This document shows positions 33,738-42,518 of a DNA stretch of 54,532 nt, one piece after another. Both the position numbers and the translations under genes were made by a program. How positions within the stretch are numbered: the stretch's first letter is position 1; each line of letters begins with the position of its first letter. Source of the DNA: RYN-133 sp036497285 (GTDB lineage: Bacteria > Actinomycetota > Actinomycetes > Mycobacteriales > Jatrophihabitantaceae); NCBI GenBank assembly GCA_036497285.1, contig DASXJR010000094.1:1-54532 (forward strand). Direction: 5' to 3'. The notes under the pieces are model-generated. The model was not told the origin of the DNA. It was given only the letters and a program-made list of their open reading frames with translations, and did no database searches.

Positions 33738-33757
33738 CTACGGTTACGTAACCGTAG
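33738..33757. promoter_or_regulatory. Perfect 20-bp palindrome in the desaturase promoter
   Basis: CTACGGTTACGTAACCGTAG is an exact inverted repeat with no spacer. On the minus strand a TTGACT -35 candidate (33756-33761) overlaps its left edge, and the desaturase start lies 25 bp downstream. The location is that of a repressor operator. TetR-family regulators of fatty-acid desaturases, such as MadR in mycobacteria, bind palindromes at such promoters. No regulator gene is adjacent, so it would be encoded elsewhere. Confidence 0.75.
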
Positions 33758-33814
33758 TCAATTGGGCTGCCATCAGGGAAGCAGGACTTCCCCTGCGCTC
33801 AGTCGCCGGTTACA

Positions 33815-34333
33815 TCACGCGGCGGCGAGACCGGCGCTCTGCAGCCCGCTCCGCGCAGCATCGGTATACCCATTTCGGGCGACGAGGTCGTAGCGCGTCG
33901 CCACCAGCGAGCGGGCGGAGGCGAAATCCCGGGCTCCCCGCGTCGCCGCGTGCCCGAGGAATCCGAACAGCGCTCCCCAACCCGCGCCGATCACCGCACC
34001 GACGATCAGGAAGCCCAGCCACGGTCCCGCGGTGAAGATGCCGAGCAGTGTGCCTATGAGCAGCCCGAACCAGGCGCCGCTCGCCGCGCCGGCGGCCGCC
34101 GCACGGCCTTTGGTGAGCCGGCCGGTGACGCGCTCGACCAACCGCAGGTCGGAGCCGATGATGTCCAGGTGCTCGACGGGGAACCCGTCGTCGGAGAGTT
34201 GATCGACGGCACGCTGGGCGAGCGCGTAGTCGTCGTAGCTCGCGACGGTGTTCCACGCCGTGTACGCGGCGTCGAAGCGCGGCGGCGCTGCGAACGGGTT
34301 GCGGGCACCGAATGGGCCGGCCGGTGCGGTCAT
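33815..34333 (-). CDS. General stress protein 17M-like membrane protein
   Basis: A 172-residue protein. The N-terminal part (WNTVASYDDYALAQRAVDQL, followed by a DDGFPVEHLDIIGSDLRLVE segment) matches the general-stress-protein 17M-like domain. Two hydrophobic Gly/Ala-rich segments follow (about 78-100 and 103-127), so it is probably membrane-associated. The family is widespread in actinobacteria with no defined biochemistry. Its start ATG overlaps the esterase stop by 4 bp, so it is the second gene of an esterase-stress-protein pair. Confidence 0.75.
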   Translation of the reverse strand: MTAPAGPFGARNPFAAPPRFDAAYTAWNTVASYDDYALAQRAVDQLSDDGFPVEHLDIIGSDLRLVERVTGRLTKGRAAAAGAASGAWFGLLIGTLLGIFTAGPWLGFLIVGAVIGAGWGALFGFLGHAATRGARDFASARSLVATRYDLVARNGYTDAARSGLQSAGLAAA

Positions 34334-35574
34334 GGTGGGCCTCCAGTTCTGCTGATGAGTCCACGATGCGCCCGCTCGCTGTACGAACTCTGGTTGCCCG
34401 CTGTATGCGGACTATGGGTTCGCTCGCGGGCATGCAGCAGGAACGGGTTGCGCGGGCCGACCCGCTGTGTAGGCGCCACCGACACGCTGTGCTGGGTGAC
34501 CGGGCCGGCGATCGGGAACTGCACACGCAACTGCGGTGCAGCGAGCTGCGTCCAGACCCACGGCAGCACGCGGTTGAACGCGGGAGCGAACGCGTAGAAG
34601 TTGTGCTGCCCGCCGGGCTCCTTGTACAGCGTCACCCGTTCCACTCCGCGCAGCGCCGCAGCGAATGCCTGCGCACCGGCGTAGTCGGCCCGGTCACCGG
34701 TGCCGGCGGCGAGCCAGAACGCCGGCAGCGGCGCCGCCCCGGCGGAGAGCCGACGAGCCGACAACAGCGGGTCGTCGGCGTCCTCCGCAGCCTGGTTGTA
34801 GCCGAGCACCTGCGCGGCCGGGCCGTCCTGTGGGCGGAAGTAGCCGCTCAGGATTCCGACCGCGCCATAGGACGCCGGATGCCGAAGCGCGAGGTTTGCC
34901 GCGCAGTAGCCGCCGGACGATACGCCGACGAGACCCCATTGTGCCGAGTCGCGCGCCACTCGAAAGCGGGTTTCGACGTCGTGGCGCACATCTGTGGTCA
35001 GGTAGGTCTCGTCCGAGCCGCGGCTGGAGTTCAGGCATTCGGTGTAGGCGTTGCCGGTGTAGGTCTGCGGCATCACCAAGACCATCGGGCCCATCAGATG
35101 TTTCGACAGCAGCTGATTGGCCACCTCGGCAGTGTGCAGGTGCACCAACCACGACGCGGCGTAGCTGGGTGAGCCGTGGAGCAGCTCGACAACGGGGAGC
35201 CGAGTGTGTGCGTACTTGCGCTGGAAGTACTGCGGCGGCAGGTAGACGTAACCACCGCGGTTGATCCCGCTGCGCGCGCCGGTCAAGTCCAGACTGACGA
35301 CCTTCCCCGTCAGCCGCGGACTCGTGCGCGCGCCGAGCGCCGTCGTCGTGAACTGTGAGTAGCTGCCCGTGAGGTCCGCGCCGAGTTGCCCCCAGCTCTG
35401 GTAGTAGCCGTAGTAGTCATTGACGATCGCCATGCCGCCGGTCATCGCGAGCACGATCGTGAGTGCGCCGGCGCCGATTCGCACGAACACGTTGGAGAAG
35501 CGGATGATCAGGTAGACGCTCGCTGCCGCCGCGACGAAGAGCGCAATCACCAGGACTTTCGAGTTCGGTTGCAT
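34330..35574 (-). CDS. Membrane-anchored alpha/beta hydrolase (esterase/mycolyltransferase-like fold)
   Basis: A 414-residue protein starting at ATG 35574 behind GGGGGAG. Two transmembrane segments come first (VLVIALFVAAAASVYLII and IGAGALTIVLAMTGGMAIV). An extracytoplasmic esterase domain follows with YVYLPPQYF, LPVVELLHGSPSYAASW and the nucleophile elbow GLVGVSSGGYCA. A later PGGQHNFYAF probably supplies the catalytic His. The family includes esterase D and antigen 85-type folds. The last 75 residues show no family sequence. Substrate unknown, perhaps a cell-envelope ester. Confidence 0.8.
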   Translation of the reverse strand: MQPNSKVLVIALFVAAAASVYLIIRFSNVFVRIGAGALTIVLAMTGGMAIVNDYYGYYQSWGQLGADLTGSYSQFTTTALGARTSPRLTGKVVSLDLTGARSGINRGGYVYLPPQYFQRKYAHTRLPVVELLHGSPSYAASWLVHLHTAEVANQLLSKHLMGPMVLVMPQTYTGNAYTECLNSSRGSDETYLTTDVRHDVETRFRVARDSAQWGLVGVSSGGYCAANLALRHPASYGAVGILSGYFRPQDGPAAQVLGYNQAAEDADDPLLSARRLSAGAAPLPAFWLAAGTGDRADYAGAQAFAAALRGVERVTLYKEPGGQHNFYAFAPAFNRVLPWVWTQLAAPQLRVQFPIAGPVTQHSVSVAPTQRVGPRNPFLLHARERTHSPHTAGNQSSYSERAHRGLISRTGGPP

Positions 35575-35667
35575 CGCTCCCCCTGCGTCGTCCAGAACAT
35601 TCACTGCGGACGTTCGCCACGCAGGCTGTGCGTCACTGAAGCGGCTCACCGAATGTTTGGCCGGGAC

Positions 35668-36537
35668 TCAGCAATTCGGTGGGGCGGGCCGATCCGGAAC
35701 ATCGGGCGGGTCGTGTGTCTCGGCGCGGCGGATCAAGATGCGGACCTCGCCGTCGAAGGTGGCGCTGTGTGAGCGGTACTCGTCGCAGCCACCCTGGTCG
35801 AGTCCGCCGATCACGCCGTGGATGGTCGCGTGTCCGGATCTGTCGAGGGTCAACCACGGGCTGCCGCTGCTGCCGTTGATGAAGCCGTGGCAGTCGAAGG
35901 TCGGGAATCTCCGCAGGACGTACACCGTGGCCCGACACGAGATCGGTTCGTCGTTGCGGCCGCTGTTGTACGCGACAACGGTCACGGTTGTGCCGGGTGG
36001 GACGGCCGCGCCGAGGGACTCGCTGCCGGTGACGTCGGCAAGCTGAACGGTTCGTCCCCGCACCACATGCGGAGCCACCGTCAATACTGCGTAGTCGGCG
36101 CTCGGGTCATGGTTGAGCAGCCAGGCCGGCAGCACGTACGCGCCGGTGACCTGCCAAACGCCTTCCCGCGCATGACCGTTGCGATAGGCGGGCACGAACA
36201 CCATGCCCTTGGCGTCGTCGTGCACACAGTGCGCGGCGGTGATCACCGTGTTGCCGGTGCCGCTTGCAATGACGCTGGCGGTGCAGCTGTGTGGCGCGCC
36301 GAGACCGGCACCGAAGAGCGCGCCGACTGTCGAGTATTTCGGCAGATCGGGAGCCGTCGTCGCGGTCGGCGTACCGGTCGCGGTCGATGCTCTTGCCGGT
36401 GTCGGCGCACCCTGGGACGTCGCAGCGATCGGACTGTGCCGCGGATGCGAGCGCGCAGTCTCGGCAACCAGCACGCCGACCGCGACGATCGATGCGGCCG
36501 CACACGTCACGATCAGGACGCGTCGTGGCACGGGCAC
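35668..36537 (-). CDS. Secreted or anchored trypsin-like serine protease
   Basis: A 289-residue protein starting at GTG 36537. The N-terminus has a signal or anchor helix (VLIVTCAAASIVAVGVLV), then a Thr/Pro/Ala-rich linker. The chymotrypsin-fold catalytic triad is visible: His in VITAAHCVHDD, Asp in DPSADYAVLTV and Ser in FINGSSGSPWLTL. Cysteines near the His and in FDCHGF could form disulphides outside the membrane. It is cotranscribed with the esterase downstream (93 bp gap). Confidence 0.87.
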   Translation of the reverse strand: MPVPRRVLIVTCAAASIVAVGVLVAETARSHPRHSPIAATSQGAPTPARASTATGTPTATTAPDLPKYSTVGALFGAGLGAPHSCTASVIASGTGNTVITAAHCVHDDAKGMVFVPAYRNGHAREGVWQVTGAYVLPAWLLNHDPSADYAVLTVAPHVVRGRTVQLADVTGSESLGAAVPPGTTVTVVAYNSGRNDEPISCRATVYVLRRFPTFDCHGFINGSSGSPWLTLDRSGHATIHGVIGGLDQGGCDEYRSHSATFDGEVRILIRRAETHDPPDVPDRPAPPNC

Positions 36538-36679
36538 CGGGTCATCATGCGCGGGCGCTCATTCGTATCTGCTGAGGCGGATCAGAAGGATCAGCTGAGC
36601 CTTTGGGCCCCGCTCACAGGTGACGCTCGGATGGTTACGAGGCGATGCACAGTGCGCACGCCGGTGGGAAGGAAGCCTG

Positions 36680-38536
36680 ATGGTCGGATCGACCACGACG
36701 CTTCCGACCCGGCGACGGAATCCGTTCCGCCGGCTCACCGCACTGCTGCGGCCCGAAGTGATCAGCACAGCCGCGGTTCTCGTCGGGCTGTTCATGTTGT
36801 TAGGCGTGCTCTCGCCGGACCGCTTTCGTACCTCGGCGCTGTATGCCGATGTCGTACCGATGCCGGCGCGGGCGACCGCCGAAGCGGTGGTCGCAGTGTC
36901 CGGCTGGATCCTGCTGCGGCTGGCGCGCGGGCTACGCAAGCGCAAGCGCGCCGAGTGGCGGATCGCGGTCGGTGTGTGCATCGCGGTGCTGGCGGCCGAC
37001 CTGCTCCGCGCCGAACGCCGCCCGGTCGAGGCCGTCGTCACCGCGCTGCTGCTCGGCGCTTTGATCTTGACGCGGCGCGACTACGCGGTGCCGACCGATC
37101 CGCACGGCCGGTGGTTTCCGCTGCGCTGTGCGGGGCAACTGATCGTTCCCGCCGTCGGCGTCACGCTGGTGTTGCTGTACCTGCCCGGCCACGTGCCGTC
37201 CGATGTCGGTTTCTGGGCGCGGCTGCGCGAAGCGGTCTGGTCACTCGCCGGCTTCGGCGGCACAATCTCCGTCGGCGGCGACCACTTCGCCGACGTGCTC
37301 CATGCGGCGCTGCTCGTCGTAGGCGTCACTTCGGCCGTTCTGCTCGTGACCGTCGGTGTGCGCACGCGTGAGCCCGTCGCCCAGCTCCACCCCGACGACG
37401 AACGGCGCCTGCGCATACTGCTGGCGGGCCACGGGGCACGGGACTCGCTCGGCTACTTCGCCCTGCGCCGCGACAAGGCGGTGGTGTGGTCCGCGTCCGG
37501 CAAGGCAGCGATCTCGTACCGGGTGGTGGACGGCGTGGCGCTGGCCAGCGCGGACCCGCTCGGTGATCCCGAGGCGTGGCCCGGGGCGATCGTGGCGTGG
37601 CGGGATCTGATCGAGCACAACGGCTGGACACCGGCCGTGATGGGGTGCAGCGAACTCGCCGCCACCGTCTACCGGCGCGAGTACGGGTTGGCCGCGATCG
37701 CGCTCGGCGACGAGGCCGTCGTCGAGACGGACCGGTTCTGCCTGTCCGGCCGGGCGATGCGCGGTGTGCGCCAGGCCTGCGCCCGGGTCGAGCGGGCCGG
37801 TTACGCCATCGATGTGCGACGCACCGGCGAAGTCGACGGGGCCGAACTCGCCGCTGCCCGGGCGCTAGCCGAGTTGTGGCGGGTCGATCCCGTCGAGCGC
37901 GGGTTCTCGATGGCGCTGTCGCGGATCGGCGATCCGGCCGACCCTCGCTGCGTCCTCGTTCGCGCTCACCTGGACGGGCAGCTGCGCGGGCTGCTGCACT
38001 TCGTCCCGTGGAGTGACCACGGTGTGTCGCTCGATCTCATGCGACGCGACCGCACTGCGGACAACGGCCTGAACGAGTTGATGATCAGCACGTTGCTCCA
38101 GGCGGCGCCAGAGCTCGGCATCGAGCGGGTTTCGCTCAACTTCGCGGTGTTCCGTGACGCCCTGGAGCGCGGCGAACGCATCGGCGCTGGTCCGGTGCTG
38201 CGGCTGTGGCGCCGCACCCTGGTCATCGCCTCACGCTGGTGGCAGATCGAGTCGCTCTACCGGTTCAACGACAAATTCCGGCCGCAATGGCAGCCGCGGT
38301 ACTTCTCCTACTCCCGTGCGCGGGACATCCCACGGATCGCACTCGCCGCGCTGGAGGCCGAAGCGTTCATCGTGAAGCCGCGTGCGATCAAACGGCTCGC
38401 CGGTCGGGGCAGCGCGCTCAACGCTCGAGCAGCGGAGTGCGCGGATTCCACGTCGTACCGTCGCGGGCGTCGCGGCGACGGCGGGCGATACCGGTCAGCG
38501 TTTCGAGCACGACACGGTTGGCGAGGAACGACGTGA
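36680..38536 (+). CDS. MprF-like membrane protein with DUF2156 aminoacyl-transferase domain
   Basis: A 618-residue protein starting at ATG 36680 with GGAAGGAAG upstream. The first 230 residues contain about six membrane segments. The rest is a DUF2156/GNAT-like domain (LGYFALRRDKAVVWSASGKA, ADPLGDPEAWPGAI, GFSMALSRIGDPADPRCVLV, ERVSLNFAVFRDAL), as in proteins that transfer lysine or alanine from tRNA to phosphatidylglycerol. Unlike mycobacterial LysX there is no fused lysyl-tRNA synthetase. The last 40 or so codons, antisense to agmatinase, have no family sequence. Confidence 0.8.
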   Translation: MVGSTTTLPTRRRNPFRRLTALLRPEVISTAAVLVGLFMLLGVLSPDRFRTSALYADVVPMPARATAEAVVAVSGWILLRLARGLRKRKRAEWRIAVGVCIAVLAADLLRAERRPVEAVVTALLLGALILTRRDYAVPTDPHGRWFPLRCAGQLIVPAVGVTLVLLYLPGHVPSDVGFWARLREAVWSLAGFGGTISVGGDHFADVLHAALLVVGVTSAVLLVTVGVRTREPVAQLHPDDERRLRILLAGHGARDSLGYFALRRDKAVVWSASGKAAISYRVVDGVALASADPLGDPEAWPGAIVAWRDLIEHNGWTPAVMGCSELAATVYRREYGLAAIALGDEAVVETDRFCLSGRAMRGVRQACARVERAGYAIDVRRTGEVDGAELAAARALAELWRVDPVERGFSMALSRIGDPADPRCVLVRAHLDGQLRGLLHFVPWSDHGVSLDLMRRDRTADNGLNELMISTLLQAAPELGIERVSLNFAVFRDALERGERIGAGPVLRLWRRTLVIASRWWQIESLYRFNDKFRPQWQPRYFSYSRARDIPRIALAALEAEAFIVKPRAIKRLAGRGSALNARAAECADSTSYRRGRRGDGGRYRSAFRARHGWRGTT

Positions 38537-39428
38537 TCTCGGCGTGGTCGTACGGCGGCGACACCTCGACCACGTCCACGCCCAGCACCGGGAGTTCGTA
38601 GGCGATGCGGCGTACCGAGTCGAGCAGCTGTCGCGCCGTGAGCCCGCCGGGTTCCGGGGTGCCCGTCCCGGGCGCATGGCCGGGATCGCACACGTCGATG
38701 TCGACTGACAGGAACACGCCGTCGCACTCGTCGAGCGCGATCCCGAACGCCTCGGTGAGACACTCGTCCAGCCCGCGCGAGACGATCTCGCTCATCTCGT
38801 ACGACCGCATCCGCTGCTCGGCCATCCAGTCGAGGGTCTCCGGCGGCGGCCAGTAACCACGCAGCCCGATCTGCAGGAAACGATCGCCGCGCAGGGCGCC
38901 CGATTCGATCAGGCGGCGCATCGGCTGCCCGTGACCGATCAGCGAACCGAACTCGATGTTGCCGGTGTCGGCGTGCGCATCGAAGTGGATCATCGAGGCC
39001 TTGCCCTGGCCGACGTGCTGGGCGACACCGGCGGCATCGGGCCACGCGATCGTGTGATCGCCGCCGAGCACCAGCGGGACCGCTCCGGTGCGCGCAACCG
39101 CATACACCGCCGCCTGCAGGTCACGCACCGATCGCGCCGCGTCGCCGGAGAACATCTCGACGTCGCCGGCGTCGTAGACCTTCAGGTCCTGCAGCCCGTC
39201 CACCCGCATCGCGAGGGACGGACGTGAGCCGTCATGCGGCAGGTAGCAGGTCTGCCGGATGTACTGCGGCCCGAACCGGGTACCCGAGCGGTGCGAGGTG
39301 CCACCGTCGAACGGTGCGCCGAGGATCACCACGTCCGCGTCGGCGAAGGTGGCGGCGTCGCTCCAGTCGCAGCGCTCGACTCCGAGAAAGGTGATGTCGG
39401 GCCCGAACTGCGGTCCGTATCGCGCCAT
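38418..39428 (-). CDS. speB: Agmatinase/ureohydrolase
   Basis: Agmatinase hydrolyses agmatine to putrescine and urea with a dimanganese centre. The 336-residue protein carries all ureohydrolase motifs: LVLGGDHTIAWPD, IHFDAHADTGN and LSVDIDVCDPGHAPGTGTPE. GAPFDGGTSHRSGTRFGPQ is the N-terminal block. Related enzymes act on guanidinobutyrate or other guanidines, so the substrate is likely but not certain. The ATG 39428 overlaps the upstream dehydrogenase stop by one base (TGATG). Its 3' end runs 119 bp antisense to the MprF-like gene. Confidence 0.88.
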   Translation of the reverse strand: MARYGPQFGPDITFLGVERCDWSDAATFADADVVILGAPFDGGTSHRSGTRFGPQYIRQTCYLPHDGSRPSLAMRVDGLQDLKVYDAGDVEMFSGDAARSVRDLQAAVYAVARTGAVPLVLGGDHTIAWPDAAGVAQHVGQGKASMIHFDAHADTGNIEFGSLIGHGQPMRRLIESGALRGDRFLQIGLRGYWPPPETLDWMAEQRMRSYEMSEIVSRGLDECLTEAFGIALDECDGVFLSVDIDVCDPGHAPGTGTPEPGGLTARQLLDSVRRIAYELPVLGVDVVEVSPPYDHAEITSFLANRVVLETLTGIARRRRDARDGTTWNPRTPLLER

Positions 39429-40672
39429 CAGGCGACCATCTCGCGCTGACCCCAGGGTGAGTCGTAACCGTCGCGCAGTAGGTCGAGGAACGGCACGGAG
39501 TCGAACGCCTCCGGACCTAGCACGCCCGCGCCCGTCCACGTACCGTTGGCGATCAGTTCCAGCGCGACGATCGGGTTGACGGCCGTCTGCCACACGACGG
39601 CCTGCGCTCCGTACTCAGCCATCGACCATTCGTTGTCGACGACGTGGTACAGGTAGGTCGCGCGCGGTCGGCCGTCCTTGCCCGTGCCACGCACCCATAG
39701 CCCGGCGCAGGTCTTGCCCGTCATGTGCTCGCCGATCGTCGCAGGATCGGGCAAGCAGGCCGCGACCACGTCCCGCGGACTCACCATCACTCGCTCGGGT
39801 CGCGAACTTCCCTCGGCAACAGCGCCGACCTGCACCTTCTCGGTCTTGTCCAGACCCAGCTTGCGCAGCGTCCTGAGTACGTCGATGAACTCGTCGCCCA
39901 GGCCGTACTTGAATGTCACCCGCTTCGCGTCGACCCAGCGCGGGATCAGCATGACCTCTTCGTGCTCGACGTTGACGCACTCGACCGGTCCGATGCCTTC
40001 CGGGAACTCGAAGACCTCGGGCTCGCTGAACGGTTCGGTGGTGAACCAGCCGCGGTCCTTCTCATAGACGACGGGCGGGTTGAGGCACTCCTCGATGGTC
40101 GTCCATATCGAGAAGGACGGGGCGAAGTCGTAGCCACGCACGGTGAGGTTCGCGCCGTCGCGCACGCCGGCCTCGTCGATCTCGCTGAACAGGTGGTCGG
40201 CGGCGTAGCGCGCGAAGATGTCCGCCAGGCCGGGTTCGACGCCGATCCCGACGAGCGCGAGCTTGCCCGACTCGTGCCACTGGTCGGCTAGGGCGAACTG
40301 CTCGTCGCCGAGCATGACGCCGGTCTGCTCGTACGGGCGGTCGGGATGCGGCCGCGACAGCGACATCGCCATGTCGAGGTAGTGGATCTTCCGCTGCAAT
40401 GCCGCCCGGAAGATCGGCATAGTGAACCGCGGGTCGGTCGCGCCGAGCACAACGTCGACCTGTTCGGCATCGATCAGCTTCTCGACGGCCTCTTGGTCGG
40501 ACGCGTCGACCTGCGCCGCGACGAACCGGCCGTCCTTCGTCGCCGCGGCAGCCGCCTTCGCGCGCTCGCTGTCGTAGTCGGCGAGCACGACGTGGGACGC
40601 GAAGGCCCGCCGCGCGGCAATCAGAGCCGCGGCGGAGCCGACTCCACCGGCACCGAGGATCAGGATGCGCAT
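39428..40672 (-). CDS. Saccharopine dehydrogenase family protein
   Basis: A 414-residue protein. The N-terminal Rossmann fold is RILILGAGGVGSAAALIAAR, and the later segment IHYLDMAMSLSRPHPDRPYE contacts substrate in the family. LALVGIGVEPGLADIFARYA and TGKTCAGLWVRGTGKDGRPR are typical of saccharopine dehydrogenase and carboxyspermidine dehydrogenase. These enzymes reductively join an amine to an aldehyde or the reverse. Tight coupling to agmatinase suggests a polyamine substrate rather than lysine metabolism. The exact reaction is not known. Confidence 0.82.
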   Translation of the reverse strand: MRILILGAGGVGSAAALIAARRAFASHVVLADYDSERAKAAAAATKDGRFVAAQVDASDQEAVEKLIDAEQVDVVLGATDPRFTMPIFRAALQRKIHYLDMAMSLSRPHPDRPYEQTGVMLGDEQFALADQWHESGKLALVGIGVEPGLADIFARYAADHLFSEIDEAGVRDGANLTVRGYDFAPSFSIWTTIEECLNPPVVYEKDRGWFTTEPFSEPEVFEFPEGIGPVECVNVEHEEVMLIPRWVDAKRVTFKYGLGDEFIDVLRTLRKLGLDKTEKVQVGAVAEGSSRPERVMVSPRDVVAACLPDPATIGEHMTGKTCAGLWVRGTGKDGRPRATYLYHVVDNEWSMAEYGAQAVVWQTAVNPIVALELIANGTWTGAGVLGPEAFDSVPFLDLLRDGYDSPWGQREMVA

Positions 40673-40759
40673 ATCGACACCGTAGCGGGATGAGGGCGAC
40701 GAATCCCAGGCAGATCGCCGCCACTCATAAACGATTCCGTTGCCGCTAGATTGCGGGGC

Positions 40760-41116
40760 ATGCGGATCGATCCTGCTTCTGCGGTGCCGCCGTTCGAGCA
40801 GGTGCGGTCACAGTTCGCGGCGCAGATCGCCGACGGCACGCTCGTGGTGGGCACCCGCCTGCCGACCGTGCGCGGTCTCGCCGACGACCTGGGCCTGGCC
40901 GTCAACACGGTCGCCCGCGCCTACCGCGAACTCGAGACCGCGGGGCTGGTCGAGACCCGGGGTCGGGCCGGCACCGTGGTCTCCTCCGCCGGCGACCGCG
41001 CCGCCGAGCGGCTGCAGGCGGCGGCCCAGCGGTTCGCGCAGGTGGCGCGCGAGCTCGCTGTCCCGACCGAGCGAGCGATGGAGGTCATCCGCGCCGCGCT
41101 GGTCGATCCGCGCTGA
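40760..41116 (+). CDS. GntR family transcriptional regulator (short YtrA subfamily)
   Basis: A 118-residue regulator. The winged helix-turn-helix is VPPFEQVRSQFAAQIADGTL, followed by GTRLPTVRGLADDLGLAVNT and ARAYRELETAGLVETRGRAG. Only a short C-terminal helix remains for dimerisation, as in YtrA-type GntR proteins. I prefer ATG 40760 over TTG 40751. It sits alone on the plus strand between two polyamine units, divergent from the saccharopine dehydrogenase gene, and could control either. YtrA members usually accompany ABC transporters. Confidence 0.9.
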   Translation: MRIDPASAVPPFEQVRSQFAAQIADGTLVVGTRLPTVRGLADDLGLAVNTVARAYRELETAGLVETRGRAGTVVSSAGDRAAERLQAAAQRFAQVARELAVPTERAMEVIRAALVDPR

Positions 41117-41123
41117 CCGCGGC

Positions 41124-42518
41124 CTACGAGTCGAACCCGAGGCCCAGCCGATCGAGCAGGCGCAGCCACGCGCCCCGCTCCCCCGCGTTGCGATCCGCCC
41201 GGGCCAACGCTCGACGGGTGAGTTGGATACCGCCCCAGCGCAGCGGTTCGGGCGGGAACGGGATCGGCTTCGTGCGCACCGCCCGCAGCGCCAACGCCGG
41301 CGAGTCCCGACCGTCGAGCAGATCGAGCATCACGGACGCGCCGAACCGAGTGGCCGCGACGCCGAGCCCGGTGTAGCCGAGGCTGTACGCAACCCGTCCG
41401 CCCAGTGCGGTGCCCTGGAACGCGAAGAACCGCGTGGACGTGTCGATCGCGCCTCCCCATTTGTGGGTGAACCGCAGCCCGTCGAGTTGCGGAAAGGTCT
41501 GGAAGAACTGCCGCGCGAGCACCTCGAAGGTGGCCGGACGCTGGTCGAGTTCGTCGCGCAATCCGTTGCGCCAGTGGTAGATCGCGTCGTAGCCGCCCCA
41601 CAGGATCCGGTTGTCGGCGGTGAGCCGGTAGTAGTGGAACTGGTTGCCCGAGTCGCCGATCCCCTGCCGGTTCGCCCACCCGATCGACGCAAGTTGGGAC
41701 TGTGACAGCGGCTCGGTCATGAGCACGTAGTCGTAGACCGGGACGGTGTACGGGCGCAGGCGGTGCAGCGGTGCGGGGAAGGCGTTCGTACCGAGCGCGA
41801 CGCGCCGTGCACGTACCGACGCGCCCGGTCCGCACCGCACGAGGGCTGCCGTGCCGTCGCGGTGCACGCCGTCGACCGGCGAGTCCTCGTAGATCCGTAC
41901 GCCCAGGCGCAGGCAGGCGGCACGCAGTCCCCACGCCAGCCGGGCCGGGTCGACAAGGGCCGCGCCGTCACGGTGCCAGGCGCCGGCCAGGTAGGTCGGT
42001 GAGTCGACCTCGGCACGGACCGCCGCGGCGTCCAGGAACACCGTGTCGTGACCGAGTCGGCGTGCCGTCTCGACGTCCTCGCGCACCCAGTCGACCTGGT
42101 GCGGCTCGACCGCAACCGACAGCTCGCCCGTCCGCTCGAATCCGCAGTGGATCCCGTATCTCGTGACCGCCGCCTCGATCGCATCGAGATTGGCGCTGCC
42201 GAGCGCCTCGAGCGCAGGCACATCGTCAGGGAACCTGTCTAACCCGTTCGCGAGCCCATGGGTCAGGGACGCGACACAGAACCCGCCGTTACGTCCCGAC
42301 GCCGCCCAGCCGGCGGTGCGGGCCTCCACCAGCACGACGTCGCGTGCCGGGTCGGCCTCTTTCGCGAGCAGGGCGGTCCACAGCCCGGTGAACCCACCGC
42401 CCACGACGGCGAGGTCGGCGCTGGTGCGCTCACGCAGCGGCGGTTGCGGTGCAGGGTGGTCCGGGGAGTCGAGCCAGAACGGGACGGGAGTCGCGTCACG
42501 CAGGGATCGGTGCGTCAC
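41124..42518 (-). CDS. FAD-dependent amine oxidoreductase (PuuB-like, DAO family)
   Basis: A 464-residue DadA-type oxidase starting at GTG 42518 (GTGA overlap with the permease). The FAD-binding motif is DLAVVGGGFTGLWTALLAKE, then GWAASGRNGGFC, and the C-terminal HKWGGAIDTSTRFFAFQG and YSLGYTGLGVAATRFGASVM. The family includes gamma-glutamylputrescine oxidase and glycine or amino-acid oxidases. Position at the end of a polyamine-importer operon supports oxidation of putrescine, a glutamylated derivative or a related amine. No gamma-glutamylputrescine synthetase is in view. Confidence 0.88.
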   Translation of the reverse strand: MTHRSLRDATPVPFWLDSPDHPAPQPPLRERTSADLAVVGGGFTGLWTALLAKEADPARDVVLVEARTAGWAASGRNGGFCVASLTHGLANGLDRFPDDVPALEALGSANLDAIEAAVTRYGIHCGFERTGELSVAVEPHQVDWVREDVETARRLGHDTVFLDAAAVRAEVDSPTYLAGAWHRDGAALVDPARLAWGLRAACLRLGVRIYEDSPVDGVHRDGTAALVRCGPGASVRARRVALGTNAFPAPLHRLRPYTVPVYDYVLMTEPLSQSQLASIGWANRQGIGDSGNQFHYYRLTADNRILWGGYDAIYHWRNGLRDELDQRPATFEVLARQFFQTFPQLDGLRFTHKWGGAIDTSTRFFAFQGTALGGRVAYSLGYTGLGVAATRFGASVMLDLLDGRDSPALALRAVRTKPIPFPPEPLRWGGIQLTRRALARADRNAGERGAWLRLLDRLGLGFDS

